DNA of 64,000 nt from Caulobacter sp. UNC279MFTsu5.1 (lineage in GTDB: Bacteria; Pseudomonadota; Alphaproteobacteria; Caulobacterales; Caulobacteraceae), in NCBI RefSeq assembly GCF_900114015.1, contig NZ_FORN01000021.1, forward strand, positions 23,268 through 87,267, written 5' to 3'. The notes beneath the pieces were generated by a model. That model ran no database searches. It was not told the DNA's origin and was given only the letters and a program-made list of their open reading frames with translations. The translations under genes were made by a program, and so were the position numbers. Below, one piece after another: positions 50,205 through 58,533 of the stretch. Position 1 is the first letter of the stretch. Each line of letters starts with the position of its first letter.

Positions 50205-51215
50205 TCAATAGACCCGCGGCGCCGGCCCCGTGTCGAACAGGCCCAGCCGCGTGCGGCCCTTTTCGAACTTCAGCGTCGCCGACAGGGTCGGGTCGCGGCC
50301 CAGGGCCTGGGCCACGGCCGCGGCGGCGGCTTCGGGACTCTTCAGCGACTGGCCGGAAGAGGGAATCTCGCGGACGGTGACGTCCAGCGCCCCTTGCAGG
50401 CGGCCGTCCTCGTCCACCGTCAGGGCGCCGGACTTGGCGTCCAGCAGCGCCTCGCCGGCGTTCAGCTTGCCCTGCTGGACGGTCAGGGCCCCGCCGGCCT
50501 TGGACCAGTCGCTGACCGCGTCGGACCAACTGGCCCCGTGCAGGGCGCTGATCCTGCTGACCTTGGAATCCCAGATCAGGTCGGCGGTGCGGTCGGCGGC
50601 GATGCGGCCCATCAGGCCGGTGAAGCGGGCCTTGGCGCCCTTGGCCTCGAAGAAGATCGCGCCCTGGTCGTCGGGGCCGGGCCGCACGTGCAGCTGCAGG
50701 CCGGCCGTCGACAGCAGCGGGAACGGCGCGGCCCCGGCGACCGGGGTGAAGACCAGGTTCGCGCCCTCGACCGAGATCCGGGGCGGATACCGGTCGAAGC
50801 CCGCGAAGCTGGCGCGCAGGGCCTGGCCGGTGATCTCCACGTCGCCGTTGATCGGGCGGGTCATGACCACGCCCCGGGGCGCGACGATCACCCAGTGGCC
50901 GATGTCGTAGGCGTTGGCCTCGCCGTTCAGCTCCGGCGCCCGCACGGCCCAGCCCGAAGGCTCGGCGACCCGGGCGTTGACCAGCCTGACGTCCATGCGG
51001 AACGGATAGCCGCTGAAGGTGCGGGTCTCCCACGACAGGTCGTAGCCGCGCGATTTCAGCGACACGGCCGTGGCGTCCATCCGCTGCTCGGCCTGGCCGC
51101 GCAGCCACAGCCAGCCAACGCTCCAGCCGACGGCGACGATCGCCAGAATGACGAAGGGCGCCAGCAGACCACGACGCCGGGGCTTGCGGGACGGGGCGGC
51201 GGCGTTATGGGTCAT
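50205..51215 (-). CDS. DUF2125 protein
   Basis: A 336-residue protein with one N-terminal membrane anchor (GLLAPFVILAIVAVGWSVGW) and a large extracytoplasmic beta-rich body. The family features are QAEQRMDATAVSLKSRGYDL, FSGYPFRMDVRLVNARV and WVIVAPRGVVMTRPINGDVE. DUF2125 resembles AsmA/TamB-like envelope proteins in its repeated beta structure; the function is unknown. The ATG at 51215 is used; 61 more codons upstream are a shadow of the divergent gene. It is divergent from the ChaC-like gene with 30 bp between starts. Confidence 0.83.
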   Translation of the reverse strand: MTHNAAAPSRKPRRRGLLAPFVILAIVAVGWSVGWLWLRGQAEQRMDATAVSLKSRGYDLSWETRTFSGYPFRMDVRLVNARVAEPSGWAVRAPELNGEANAYDIGHWVIVAPRGVVMTRPINGDVEITGQALRASFAGFDRYPPRISVEGANLVFTPVAGAAPFPLLSTAGLQLHVRPGPDDQGAIFFEAKGAKARFTGLMGRIAADRTADLIWDSKVSRISALHGASWSDAVSDWSKAGGALTVQQGKLNAGEALLDAKSGALTVDEDGRLQGALDVTVREIPSSGQSLKSPEAAAAAVAQALGRDPTLSATLKFEKGRTRLGLFDTGPAPRVY

Positions 51216-51245
51216 GGAATGGGCGGCTCCGGTCGGGAACGGTAG

Positions 51246-51809
51246 ATGAGCGTTGTAGACGAGGTGGCGGGCGGCGAAGACCGCTGGGTGTTCGGATATG
51301 GATCGCTGATGTGGCGGCCTGGGTTCCCGTTCATAGAGCGAAGAACGGCGTTGCTCCATGGGCGCCGCCGCGCCTTCTGCATCTATTCGGTCCACCATCG
51401 GGGCACCTACGAGCGGCCGGGCCTGGTGCTGGGTCTGGCCCCCGGCGGTGCGGTGCGCGGCGTGGCCTATCGGGTGGCCGGCGGGCGATGGCCCGAGGTC
51501 TACGCCTATCTACGCGAGCGCGAGCAGCCGACCGAAACCTATTTCGAGGCCTGGTCCGAGCTGAAGATCGACGGGAACGGCAGGGTCAGATCGCTGGTGT
51601 TCCTGTCCGACATGAAGCACGGCCAGTGGGCGGGGGCGCTGACCCTGGACCAGCAGGCCGAGCTAATCGCCGGCGCCCGGGGCCTGTCGGGCCGCAACAT
51701 CGACTATCTGCGCGACCTGGTCATGCACCTGCGCGAGGACGGCGTGCGCGACCATGCCATGGAGTCGCTGCTGAAGATGGTCGAGGCCCGGGAAGCGGCG
51801 ACGGTTTAG
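51246..51809 (+). CDS. ChaC-like gamma-glutamylcyclotransferase
   Basis: A 187-residue enzyme of the ChaC class, which cleaves gamma-glutamyl peptides such as glutathione to 5-oxoproline and the remaining peptide. The defining N-terminal motif is VFGYGSLMWRPGFPF. The GLVLGLAPGGAVRGVAYRV and YLREREQPTETYFEAW segments follow, the latter carrying the catalytic Glu. Family length is complete. A glutathione transferase is also encoded in the window (0.45 kb), but not adjacent. Confidence 0.9.
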   Translation: MSVVDEVAGGEDRWVFGYGSLMWRPGFPFIERRTALLHGRRRAFCIYSVHHRGTYERPGLVLGLAPGGAVRGVAYRVAGGRWPEVYAYLREREQPTETYFEAWSELKIDGNGRVRSLVFLSDMKHGQWAGALTLDQQAELIAGARGLSGRNIDYLRDLVMHLREDGVRDHAMESLLKMVEAREAATV

Positions 51810-51861
51810 GGGCGATCCGTCGAGCGATGAAAAGATGGCGGGGACCGTCCACGATCGGTTG

Positions 51862-52992
51862 TCATTGTGCGGCCCGCATCGCCTCCAGCCGCTGATACGC
51901 CGGGCCCAACCGTCGCGTGCAGATCGCCCGCAGCGCCGGGGTCGCCGCCTGCTGCTTGTCCTGGACGTCCGGCGCGAAGGCCTGTTCGGGGGCCTTGGCG
52001 TCGCGGACCGTCGCGGCGCGCATGGCCTGGACCTCGGCCGCCGACGCCGTCACCCCGAAGTACGGCAGGATCTCCGTGAACAGGGCCTCGGGCAGCTGTC
52101 GGTAGTTGACCAGCCTGCCGCCGCCGAGCGGGTGGTGACGCGCCGCGCCCTCGCACAGCGCGGCCAGCACGCGGGCGCAGTAGTCGGCGTCCGGGACGGC
52201 GGGCATGTCCAGGCCCAGGCGCGCGGGCGGGACCAGTTCGGGAATCATCTGCACGCCGCGCCGGCGCAGGTGCGAGACCAGCACCTCGACCGGTTCGCGA
52301 TAGAGGAAGACCCAGGGCGCGTCCGGGAAGGCGCGCCGGAACAGGGGCAGGTCGCGCACGTGCCAGCAGTCGAGCTTGAGGAACAGGCGACGCTCGCCGT
52401 AGCGCACCTGGCCCAGGGCCGCGACCATGGCCCGCAGGACCGAGACCTTGGCGTCGTCGTCGACCGGAAGCCGCAGCACCGCGTCGATCGGCGCGGCCTC
52501 AGAGATCACCGCATGGGCCGGCGGGGCCGCCAGCATCCGGGCCGCCAGGGTCGAGCCGCAGCGCGACATGTGGAAGACCAGGCCGTCGGGGGCGCGGGCG
52601 GGGCGGGCGTCCGGGCCGGGCAAGGGTGTGCGCAGGCCGACCAGGCGGTTGAGGGGACGATATCCGGCCCGCGTCAGGTCGTCGGCGTAAAAGGACCCGA
52701 CCAGCCGTCGCCGCCCGAACCATCGCCAGCTCACGACCGGCTGTCCGCCCAGGTCCGAGACCTCGGCCGGCAGCCAGCCCGGCTGGGCGGACGCGCGCCT
52801 GGCCGGCGGGACCGAAGCGGCCTGAATCGCCGCGCGGATCTCGGCCGCCTCGACCGCGAATCCCGCCGCCCGCGCCGCTTCGACCGCCCGCGCGGCGAAG
52901 GCGTCGTAATCGTGGATCGCGTCGAGGGCTTCGGCCAGGCCGGCGTCGTCGAGGATCAGGTCGCGCAGCGCCTCCAGCCCCGTCGTCGTCAT
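51862..52992 (-). CDS. Nif11-like domain fused to a sulfotransferase-type domain
   Basis: A 376-residue two-part protein. The first 60 residues (LEALRDLILDDAGLAEALDA, then AFAARAVEAARAAGFAVEAA) follow the Nif11/nitrile-hydratase leader pattern known from precursor peptides of ribosomal natural products. From about residue 138 there is a P-loop sulfotransferase-like domain: FHMSRCGSTLAARML (5'-phosphosulfate loop, residues 140-154) and VFLYREPVEVLVSHLRRRG (3'-phosphate site). The C-terminus is helical. It is divergent from a 2-oxoglutarate-type hydroxylase gene across only 52 bp. The substrate is unknown; the domain could alternatively be a kinase-like P-loop protein. Confidence 0.72.
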   Translation of the reverse strand: MTTTGLEALRDLILDDAGLAEALDAIHDYDAFAARAVEAARAAGFAVEAAEIRAAIQAASVPPARRASAQPGWLPAEVSDLGGQPVVSWRWFGRRRLVGSFYADDLTRAGYRPLNRLVGLRTPLPGPDARPARAPDGLVFHMSRCGSTLAARMLAAPPAHAVISEAAPIDAVLRLPVDDDAKVSVLRAMVAALGQVRYGERRLFLKLDCWHVRDLPLFRRAFPDAPWVFLYREPVEVLVSHLRRRGVQMIPELVPPARLGLDMPAVPDADYCARVLAALCEGAARHHPLGGGRLVNYRQLPEALFTEILPYFGVTASAAEVQAMRAATVRDAKAPEQAFAPDVQDKQQAATPALRAICTRRLGPAYQRLEAMRAAQ

Positions 52993-53044
52993 CGCCCGTC
53001 TGATCCCGCTTGCGGCGCCGCTCGCCGCCTCATAGCGTCACTGA

Positions 53045-53632
53045 ATGGCCTACCCGGACAGATTGCAACTGCCGTTCAGCTTCGACCCGGGCCTGCTGCA
53101 GCGTGACCTGGACGCCCTGGCCGCCGCGCCCTGGACCGCCCACTTCGTGCGCCAGAACTACGAGGGCGACTGGAGCGTGATCCCCCTGCGCTGCGCGGCG
53201 GGCGAGACCCATCCGATCCGGATGATCTATTCCGACCCGGCGGCCACGGAGTTCGTCGACACCCCGTTCCTGGAGCCCTGTCCCTATTTCCGCGACGTGA
53301 TCGCCGCCTTCGCCTGCGAGGTGCGCAGCGTGCGCTTGATGCGGCTGACGTCCGGCTCGGTGATCAAGGAGCACACCGACCTCGATCTGGGCGTCGAGAC
53401 CGGCGCGGCCCGGATCCACGTGCCGGTGACCACCAATCCCGACGTCGAGTTCCTGCTCAACCGCACGCGGGTGGAGATGGGGGAGGGCCAGGCCTGGTAC
53501 CTGCGCCTGGGCGATCCGCACGCGGTGGCCAACCGCGGGACCAGCGACCGCGTGCACCTGGTGCTGGACCTCGTGGCCGACGATTGGCTGATGGGGTTTT
53601 TCGAGGCGGCGGCGGTCGTCGATGAAGTTTGA
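53045..53632 (+). CDS. aspartyl/asparaginyl beta-hydroxylase domain protein
   Basis: A 195-residue Fe(II)/2-oxoglutarate oxygenase-like protein of the AspH family. Metal ligands are likely H110 and D112 (KEHTDLDLG) and H159 (GDPHAVANRG). R164-D-R around NRGTSDRVHLVLDL should bind 2-oxoglutarate. RIHVPVTTNPDVEFLLN is the conserved core strand pair. It would hydroxylate an Asp/Asn (or similar) side chain in a peptide or small molecule. There is no ribosome-binding site visible before the ATG, so a leaderless transcript is possible. It is divergent from the Nif11-sulfotransferase gene. Confidence 0.85.
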   Translation: MAYPDRLQLPFSFDPGLLQRDLDALAAAPWTAHFVRQNYEGDWSVIPLRCAAGETHPIRMIYSDPAATEFVDTPFLEPCPYFRDVIAAFACEVRSVRLMRLTSGSVIKEHTDLDLGVETGAARIHVPVTTNPDVEFLLNRTRVEMGEGQAWYLRLGDPHAVANRGTSDRVHLVLDLVADDWLMGFFEAAAVVDEV

Positions 53633-53640
53633 AGCGCCCG

Positions 53641-53853
53641 CTAGTTGGCCAGCCACCAGATTCGGGCGCGCGCTTCGGCCTCGGCGGATTCGACGGAGTC
53701 GTAGAGACCGCAGTCAGGACCTGACGCCTTCCACCGGCCCGAGGCGCTGTCCATCGTTTGGCGGCGGTACGTCGCCAGACCGTCGGCGCGTATGACGATC
53801 AACGCGCGCTCCAACCCGTCGGAACGGGTCAAGGTTCCGGCGATTTCCTCCAC
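53641..53853 (-). CDS. small hypothetical protein (70 aa)
   Basis: A GTG-started 70-codon ORF, 2 bp downstream of the plsC stop, with GAGGGG 8 bp upstream. The product (EEIAGTLTRSDGLERALIVI, then RQTMDSASGRWKASG and RARIWWLAN) is soluble and slightly beta-rich; no family is recognised. The codon bias is weaker than in its neighbours. As the last gene of the ftsE-ftsX-ydcF-plsC operon it is probably co-translated, and it converges on the hydroxylase gene. Confidence 0.55.
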   Translation of the reverse strand: MEEIAGTLTRSDGLERALIVIRADGLATYRRQTMDSASGRWKASGPDCGLYDSVESAEAEARARIWWLAN

Positions 53854-53855
53854 AA

Positions 53856-54566
53856 CTACAGCCCCTCGTCCTCCAGCGCCTTGGTCGCGGTGTTGATCCG
53901 GGTCTGCAGCTCGCGCATGAACTCGCCGCGCTTGAGGCCGGCGGGGATGGGGGGCAGGTATTCGAAGACGATCCTGCCCGGCGGGCGCAGGAAGCCCTTG
54001 GGCCAGTGGACGCCGCAGTTCAGGGCCAGGGGCGTGACCGGCAGGTTCAGCTCGCGATAGAGCGCGGCGATGCCGGGCTTGTAGTCGCCGGGAACCCCGA
54101 CCTCGCCGCGTGTGCCCTCGGGGAAGATCACGACCTGGCGGGTCTCCTTCATGCGGTCGACGGCGTCGCGGACAAGCTTCTTCAGCGCCGCGGAATGGCC
54201 CTCGCGGTCGACGACGATCATGCCCGCCTTCAGCCCGTGCCAGCCGAACAGCGGCACCATCAGCAGTTCCTTCTTCATCACGAAGCAGGCGTCGGGCAGC
54301 AGGGCGAACTGGCTGAAAACGTCGAACATCGACTGGTGCTTGGCCGCGACCAGGGCCGGCCCGGTGGGCCTGAACTGTTCGCCGCGCACCTCGACCCTGA
54401 TGCCGGCCAGCCAGCGCAGGGCCCAGATCAGCCCCTTGGACCAGGTCGACAGCGACCAGGTGTTGAACTGGCGGGGCAGAGGATAGGTCACGATCATGCC
54501 AATGGCCCAGACCACCGACCACAGCCAGAAGAACAGCTGGAACAGGAACGAACGCAGATAGATCAA
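53856..54566 (-). CDS. plsC: 1-acyl-sn-glycerol-3-phosphate acyltransferase
   Basis: A 236-residue membrane acyltransferase that makes phosphatidic acid from lysophosphatidate and acyl-ACP/CoA. A hydrophobic N-terminus (LFQLFFWLWSVVWAIGMIVT) precedes the H-x4-D motif in AAKHQSMFDVF. The second motif is IVVDREG and the third IFPEGTRGEVG, followed by LPVTPLALNCGV. The start is TTG, overlapping the ydcF stop (TTGA) with AAGGAA upstream. It is part of the FtsEX operon, coupling envelope lipid supply with division genes. Confidence 0.92.
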   Translation of the reverse strand: MIYLRSFLFQLFFWLWSVVWAIGMIVTYPLPRQFNTWSLSTWSKGLIWALRWLAGIRVEVRGEQFRPTGPALVAAKHQSMFDVFSQFALLPDACFVMKKELLMVPLFGWHGLKAGMIVVDREGHSAALKKLVRDAVDRMKETRQVVIFPEGTRGEVGVPGDYKPGIAALYRELNLPVTPLALNCGVHWPKGFLRPPGRIVFEYLPPIPAGLKRGEFMRELQTRINTATKALEDEGL

Positions 54567-55186
54567 GACGATTCCTTCGCCGGCTTCTGGGCGGCCTTGT
54601 CCTGGGGGCCCAGCTTGAGGAACGCTTCGCGGCCCAGGATCGCCAGGTACTTGCAGTATTCCACGATCATCCGCCGGGCGCTCGTGCCGCCTTTCCACCA
54701 GCGGTGGGCGTTCAGGCTTTCGGTCACCACGGGATAGGGATGCAGGGTCACCCCGGGCATGGCCGCGCGCAGCTCCAGCATCGAGCGGGGCATGTGATAG
54801 TCGGCGGTGACCACGATCAGGCTGTGATAGTCCTTGGCCTTGGCCCACTCGGCGCTCTCGCTGGCGTTGCCGATGGTGTCGGCGGCCGCGTAGCCCAGGT
54901 CGATGCAGCATTCGTAGATCGGCCGCACGGCCTTGGTCACGCCCAGCACGTCCTCGCGCGAGGCCTCGCGGTTGACGCCCGAGATCAGCAGGCGCTTGCC
55001 CTTGCCGGCTTCCAGCAGCTTGGTCGCCGCCTCCAGCCGCACGTTCGAGGCGCCGGTCAGCACCACCACCCCGTCCGACACCGGAGGCTCCTGGGCCGGC
55101 GTCGACTGGTCGACCCGGCTGGTGAAGGCCAGCAGGCCCACGAACCAGACCATCACCAGGATCAGCAGCGCGGCGAAGCTTCTCAC
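54563..55186 (-). CDS. YdcF/SanA-like DUF218 protein
   Basis: A 207-residue envelope protein with an N-terminal membrane helix (AALLILVMVWFVGLLAFTS) and a DUF218 domain: SDGVVVLTGASNVRLEAATK, RLLISGVNREASREDV and the conserved NASESAEWAKAKDYHSLIVV plus TADYHMPRSMLEL. Family members (SanA, ElyC, YdcF) affect envelope integrity; the reaction is undefined. It starts with GTG overlapping the ftsX stop (GTGA), so it is translationally coupled to cell-division genes. Confidence 0.85.
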   Translation of the reverse strand: MRSFAALLILVMVWFVGLLAFTSRVDQSTPAQEPPVSDGVVVLTGASNVRLEAATKLLEAGKGKRLLISGVNREASREDVLGVTKAVRPIYECCIDLGYAAADTIGNASESAEWAKAKDYHSLIVVTADYHMPRSMLELRAAMPGVTLHPYPVVTESLNAHRWWKGGTSARRMIVEYCKYLAILGREAFLKLGPQDKAAQKPAKESS

Positions 55187-56076
55187 GGCATGCCTCTCAA
55201 CAGGCGCAGAGACGCGGCTCGGGCCGCGATCCCGGCCACCAACGCCGCCACCAGCGGACAGGGCAGGGGCGCCAGCAGATCGGTCCAGGCCAGCGGCAGG
55301 ACCGGCGTCAGGCCCTGGCCGCCCCCCACCAGCCGCGCCGCCGCCCCGATCATGGCCGCGCCCACCCCGCCCAGCAAGCCGGCGAAGAAGGCCATGCCGG
55401 CGAAGCGGTTCTGGAACAGGTTGGCGATGAAGCCGTCCTCGGCTCCCGACAGGTGCAGCACCTCGACGATGTCGTGGCGGGCGGTCAGGGCGGCGCGGGT
55501 GGCGAAGATGATCACGGCCGCCGCCGCCGTGGCGATCAGGCCGAACACGCCGATGGCGGCCCAGCCGGCCAGGCGCGCCGCGCGCTCGATGTCGGCGATC
55601 CAGCGGCTGTGGTCGTCGACCACGGCGTCGACATTGGCGTCCTTCAACGCCTTGTTCAGCGTGGCGGCGGTGGCGGGAGCCCTGGGATCCAGGTCCAGGG
55701 TCACCAGGCGCGGCACGGGCAGGTCGGCGATCAGGGCCTCGCGGCCGATCCACGGCTCCAGCAGGGCCTCGGCCTTGTCCTTGGGCAGGGCGCGGGCCTC
55801 GGTCACGCCCCGCACGCCCGCCAGGGTCTCGGCGGCGCGGGCCGCGGCGCTGTCGGGGCTTTCGCTGGCGCGGGGGCGGACCACCACCGTGGCCGAGCCG
55901 GTCAGCTGGGCGGTCCAGCCGGTGGCGGCGCGGGTCGAGGCCAGGGCCGCCAGGGCCGTCAGGCAGGCCAGGAAGCACAGCACCGCGACCACGAACACCA
56001 GCGAGCCGTCCCGCGCGTCGCGCGGCGGCAGCAGCTGGCCCGGCTTCCAGCGGGCGACGGAGAAGCGGTCGCTCAC
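55183..56076 (-). CDS. ftsX: cell division protein FtsX
   Basis: A 297-residue ABC-type permease that, with FtsE, activates peptidoglycan hydrolases at the division site. A cytoplasmic N-terminus precedes helix 1 (LVFVVAVLCFLACLTALAAL), then a periplasmic loop (residues 65-160) and three further helices (AAIGVFGLIATAAAAVIIFA and two later). The FtsX-domain segment HDIVEVLHLSGAEDGFIANLFQ is present. It starts with GTG overlapping the ftsE stop (GTGA). Upstream extension of the frame is a shadow of ftsE. Confidence 0.9.
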   Translation of the reverse strand: MSDRFSVARWKPGQLLPPRDARDGSLVFVVAVLCFLACLTALAALASTRAATGWTAQLTGSATVVVRPRASESPDSAAARAAETLAGVRGVTEARALPKDKAEALLEPWIGREALIADLPVPRLVTLDLDPRAPATAATLNKALKDANVDAVVDDHSRWIADIERAARLAGWAAIGVFGLIATAAAAVIIFATRAALTARHDIVEVLHLSGAEDGFIANLFQNRFAGMAFFAGLLGGVGAAMIGAAARLVGGGQGLTPVLPLAWTDLLAPLPCPLVAALVAGIAARAASLRLLRGMP

Positions 56077-56849
56077 CCTTCGTCCTCCTCGTAGCCGTCG
56101 TCGTAGCCGGGGTCGGGTCCGTCGTCGGCGACGTCGACCAGGCGGCCGTTCTCCAGGTGCAGGGTGGGGCGGTTGGCGCGGGCGACCAGGTCCTCGTCGT
56201 GGGTGGCGATCAGCACCGTGGTGCCCAGGCGGTTCAGCTCGACGAACAGTCGCAGCAGGCGCAACGACATGGCCGGATCGACATTGCCGGTCGGCTCGTC
56301 GGCCAGCAGCACGTCGGGGCGGTCGACCACGGCGCGGGCGATGGCCAGGCGCTGCTTCTCGCCGCCCGACAGGGTGGCGGGCAGGGCGTGCATGCGGTCG
56401 CCCAGCCCGACCCACTGCAGCAGCTCGGCCACGTCATCGCGATAGCTGGCCGGCTTGCGGCCGGCGATGCGCAGCGGCAGGGCGGCGTTGTCGAACACCG
56501 GCAGGTGGTCCAGCAGGCGAAAGTCCTGGAACACCACCCCGATCCGGCGGCGCACGAACGGCAGGTCCTCGGGCCGGGTCAGGCTGATGTCGCGGCCGAA
56601 CAGCTCGACGCGACCCCGTGACGCACGGTGCGCCAGATAGATCAGCTTCAGCAGCGAACTCTTTCCCGCGCCCGACGGGCCGGTGAGGAAATGGAAAGAC
56701 CCTGGGTGTAGGGTGAACCTGAGATCGCTGAGCGTTTCCGGCCCCCGTCCATACCGCATCGAGACCCCCTCGAAGCGCACGACGGGGACGGCGCCGCCAT
56801 CCTGGACGTCATCGGTGCGCAAGGGTGTGTCGCTGGGTCGTGTGGACAT
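56073..56849 (-). CDS. ftsE: cell division ATP-binding protein FtsE
   Basis: An ABC ATPase of 258 residues that drives FtsX. It has Walker A GPSGAGKSSLLKLIY, the signature LSGGEKQRLAIARAV, Walker B DVLLADEPTGNVDP and the H-loop ATHDEDLV. The C-terminal tail is acidic and Gly/Asp-rich (DDGPDPGYDDGYEEDEG). The start is uncertain: ATG 56849 is used, but a TTG three codons upstream (56858) has GAGG at better spacing. It is divergent from the zinc-ribbon gene across about 55 bp. Confidence 0.92.
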   Translation of the reverse strand: MSTRPSDTPLRTDDVQDGGAVPVVRFEGVSMRYGRGPETLSDLRFTLHPGSFHFLTGPSGAGKSSLLKLIYLAHRASRGRVELFGRDISLTRPEDLPFVRRRIGVVFQDFRLLDHLPVFDNAALPLRIAGRKPASYRDDVAELLQWVGLGDRMHALPATLSGGEKQRLAIARAVVDRPDVLLADEPTGNVDPAMSLRLLRLFVELNRLGTTVLIATHDEDLVARANRPTLHLENGRLVDVADDGPDPGYDDGYEEDEG

Positions 56850-56905
56850 GGTTGGCAAAATCGGCGACCTCGTGTGTAGGAGCGGGGAGCGTCCGATTCG
56901 CGGCC

Positions 56906-57841
56906 ATGATACTGACCTGTCCCGAGTGCGCCAGCCGCTATTTCGTCGATGACTCCAAGGTCGGCGCGGCTGGTCGTGTCGTGCGTTGCGCGGCCTGCGG
57001 GACCCGCTGGACGGCCCGCAACGAAGAGGCCCTGGATCTGTTCGAAGAACCCTCGGTCGCCGACCTGGCGGGCGAGCCGAACCTGACCGCGCTGGACGGC
57101 GCGTCCAATCCCGCCGACGATCCGCAGACCCCCGTCGACCAGCTGCCGGGCGAGGAGCTGCCCAAGGTGTTCCGGGCCCGGGCCGACGCCGAGCGCCGCC
57201 TGAAGGAGGCCAAGACCACGGGCGTCATCTGGGGCGGCATGGTGGCCGTCATGCTGGTGATCCTGGGCTGCGCCTATGTCTTCAACATGAACGTGGCCCG
57301 GCTGTTGCCCAGCACGGCCGGGGCCTATGCGTTCGTCAATCGGCCGGTCAACACCGTCGGCCTGACGGTCGAGGATCTGAAGGCCGAGCCGACCATGCAG
57401 GATGGCCACGCCGCCATCACCATCACTGGCGTGCTGCGCAACATCACCGACCACGCGGTGACCACCCCGCCGCTGCGGGTGGCCCTGCTGAACAAGCACG
57501 AGAAGCGGGTGGCCGGGAAGCTGGCCGCCGCCGCCGATCCGCTGATCCCGCCCAGCCAGACCCGGCATTTCTCGGTGACCCTGCTGGATCCGCCGCGCAC
57601 GGCCAACACCCTGGAGATCGGCTTCGCCCTGGAGCCGGGCGCGGCCAGGCATGCCGGTCCCGCGGCCCATGTCGAGAAGGCGGCCGACCCCGAGGCTCCG
57701 TCGCTGCGCGGCGCCCAGGACCAGCCGGCCGAGCTGGCGGCGGGCGCGCCGCCGCCGGTCGACGAGACGCAAGGGGCTGGACAGGAGCCCCCAGGTCATG
57801 AGACCGGAGCGGTCGACCCGGCCCCGGCCGACCATCATTGA
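56906..57841 (+). CDS. MJ0042 zinc-ribbon membrane protein (DUF3426-like)
   Basis: A 311-residue protein with an N-terminal MJ0042-type zinc ribbon (CPECASRYFVDDSK...VVRCAACGTRW, four Cys), an acidic linker, one membrane helix around residues 110-130 (VIWGGMVAVMLVILGCAYVF) and a beta-rich extracytoplasmic domain typical of DUF3426 (GHAAITITGVLRNITDHAV; SQTRHFSVTLLDPPRTA). The last 50 residues are Pro/Ala-rich and disordered. Its position beside ftsE and a phosphoribosyltransferase gene is common in Caulobacterales; the function is unknown. Confidence 0.85.
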   Translation: MILTCPECASRYFVDDSKVGAAGRVVRCAACGTRWTARNEEALDLFEEPSVADLAGEPNLTALDGASNPADDPQTPVDQLPGEELPKVFRARADAERRLKEAKTTGVIWGGMVAVMLVILGCAYVFNMNVARLLPSTAGAYAFVNRPVNTVGLTVEDLKAEPTMQDGHAAITITGVLRNITDHAVTTPPLRVALLNKHEKRVAGKLAAAADPLIPPSQTRHFSVTLLDPPRTANTLEIGFALEPGAARHAGPAAHVEKAADPEAPSLRGAQDQPAELAAGAPPPVDETQGAGQEPPGHETGAVDPAPADHH

Positions 57842-57856
57842 CCCAGAAAACTTGAC

Positions 57857-58384
57857 ATGACCGAGCGCTCCGCCCCCGAAGTTCTGATTTCCCAGGAAGA
57901 AATCGCCGAGCGGGTGGAAGCCCTGGCCCAGGCCATCGCCCCGCGCATCGACAACGACACCGTCGCCGTCTGCCTGCTGACCGGCGGCCTGTGGTTCGCC
58001 GCCGACCTGACGCGGGCCCTGTGGCGGGCCGGTCGCGACGTGCGCTTCGACGCCCTGTGGCTGGCCTCCTACCATGACGAGCGCAAGAGCTCGGGCCGCT
58101 GCGAGGTCCGCGCCGACCTGCAGCGCCCGCTGATCGGCCGCCGCGCCCTGGTGGTGGACGACGTGCTCGACACCGGCCTGTCGCTGGGCGAGGCCGCCAA
58201 GCTGGTCAAGGACGCTGGCGCCAGCGAGGTCCTGACCGCGGTCTTCGCCCGCAAGCCCTGGGACAAGCCGCGCATCGAGCCCGACTTCGTCGCCTGGGAA
58301 GCGCCCGCGCGCTACCTGGTCGGCTACGGCCTGGACGACGAGGGCAAGAGCCGCGGGCTGCCGTACATCGGGGCGCTGGACTGA
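57857..58384 (+). CDS. hpt: purine phosphoribosyltransferase (Hpt-like)
   Basis: A 175-residue type I phosphoribosyltransferase, probably hypoxanthine/guanine salvage with PRPP. The PRPP loop is ALVVDDVLDTGLSLGEAAKL (13-residue signature with tandem Asp). The pyrophosphate loop region is VCLLTGGLWFAADLTRAL, and the flexible-loop serine/tyrosine pair is in LASYHDERKSSG. The C-terminal DFVAWEAPARYLVGYGLDDEG is the hpt hood. It starts 15 bp after the zinc-ribbon gene. Confidence 0.85.
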   Translation: MTERSAPEVLISQEEIAERVEALAQAIAPRIDNDTVAVCLLTGGLWFAADLTRALWRAGRDVRFDALWLASYHDERKSSGRCEVRADLQRPLIGRRALVVDDVLDTGLSLGEAAKLVKDAGASEVLTAVFARKPWDKPRIEPDFVAWEAPARYLVGYGLDDEGKSRGLPYIGALD

Positions 58385-58406
58385 ATCATCTATGTGAGGG
58401 GGCCAC

Positions 58407-58527
58407 ACTTGCCCCCACCTGACCGCTTCGCGGTCTATCCGCCCCCATAGGGGGCGGAGCCTCGCGCTTTAGGCTCTTCCCCCTTTGGGGAAGACGGTCG
58501 CCAAGCGACCCGTAGGGGGCAGGTGTT
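58407..58527. repeat. palindromic intergenic repeat (copy with twin at the window end)
   Basis: ACTTGCCCCCACCTGACCGC opens the element, and GTAGGGGGCAGGTGTT closes it as an imperfect inverted arm. Inside are CCGCCCCC-ATA-GGGGGCGG and CTTCCCC-CTTT-GGGGAAG hairpins. The first 52 bp match 63949-64000 with two differences. It lies between convergent hpt and lysA. Confidence 0.8.
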
Positions 58528-58533
58528 AGCCGC

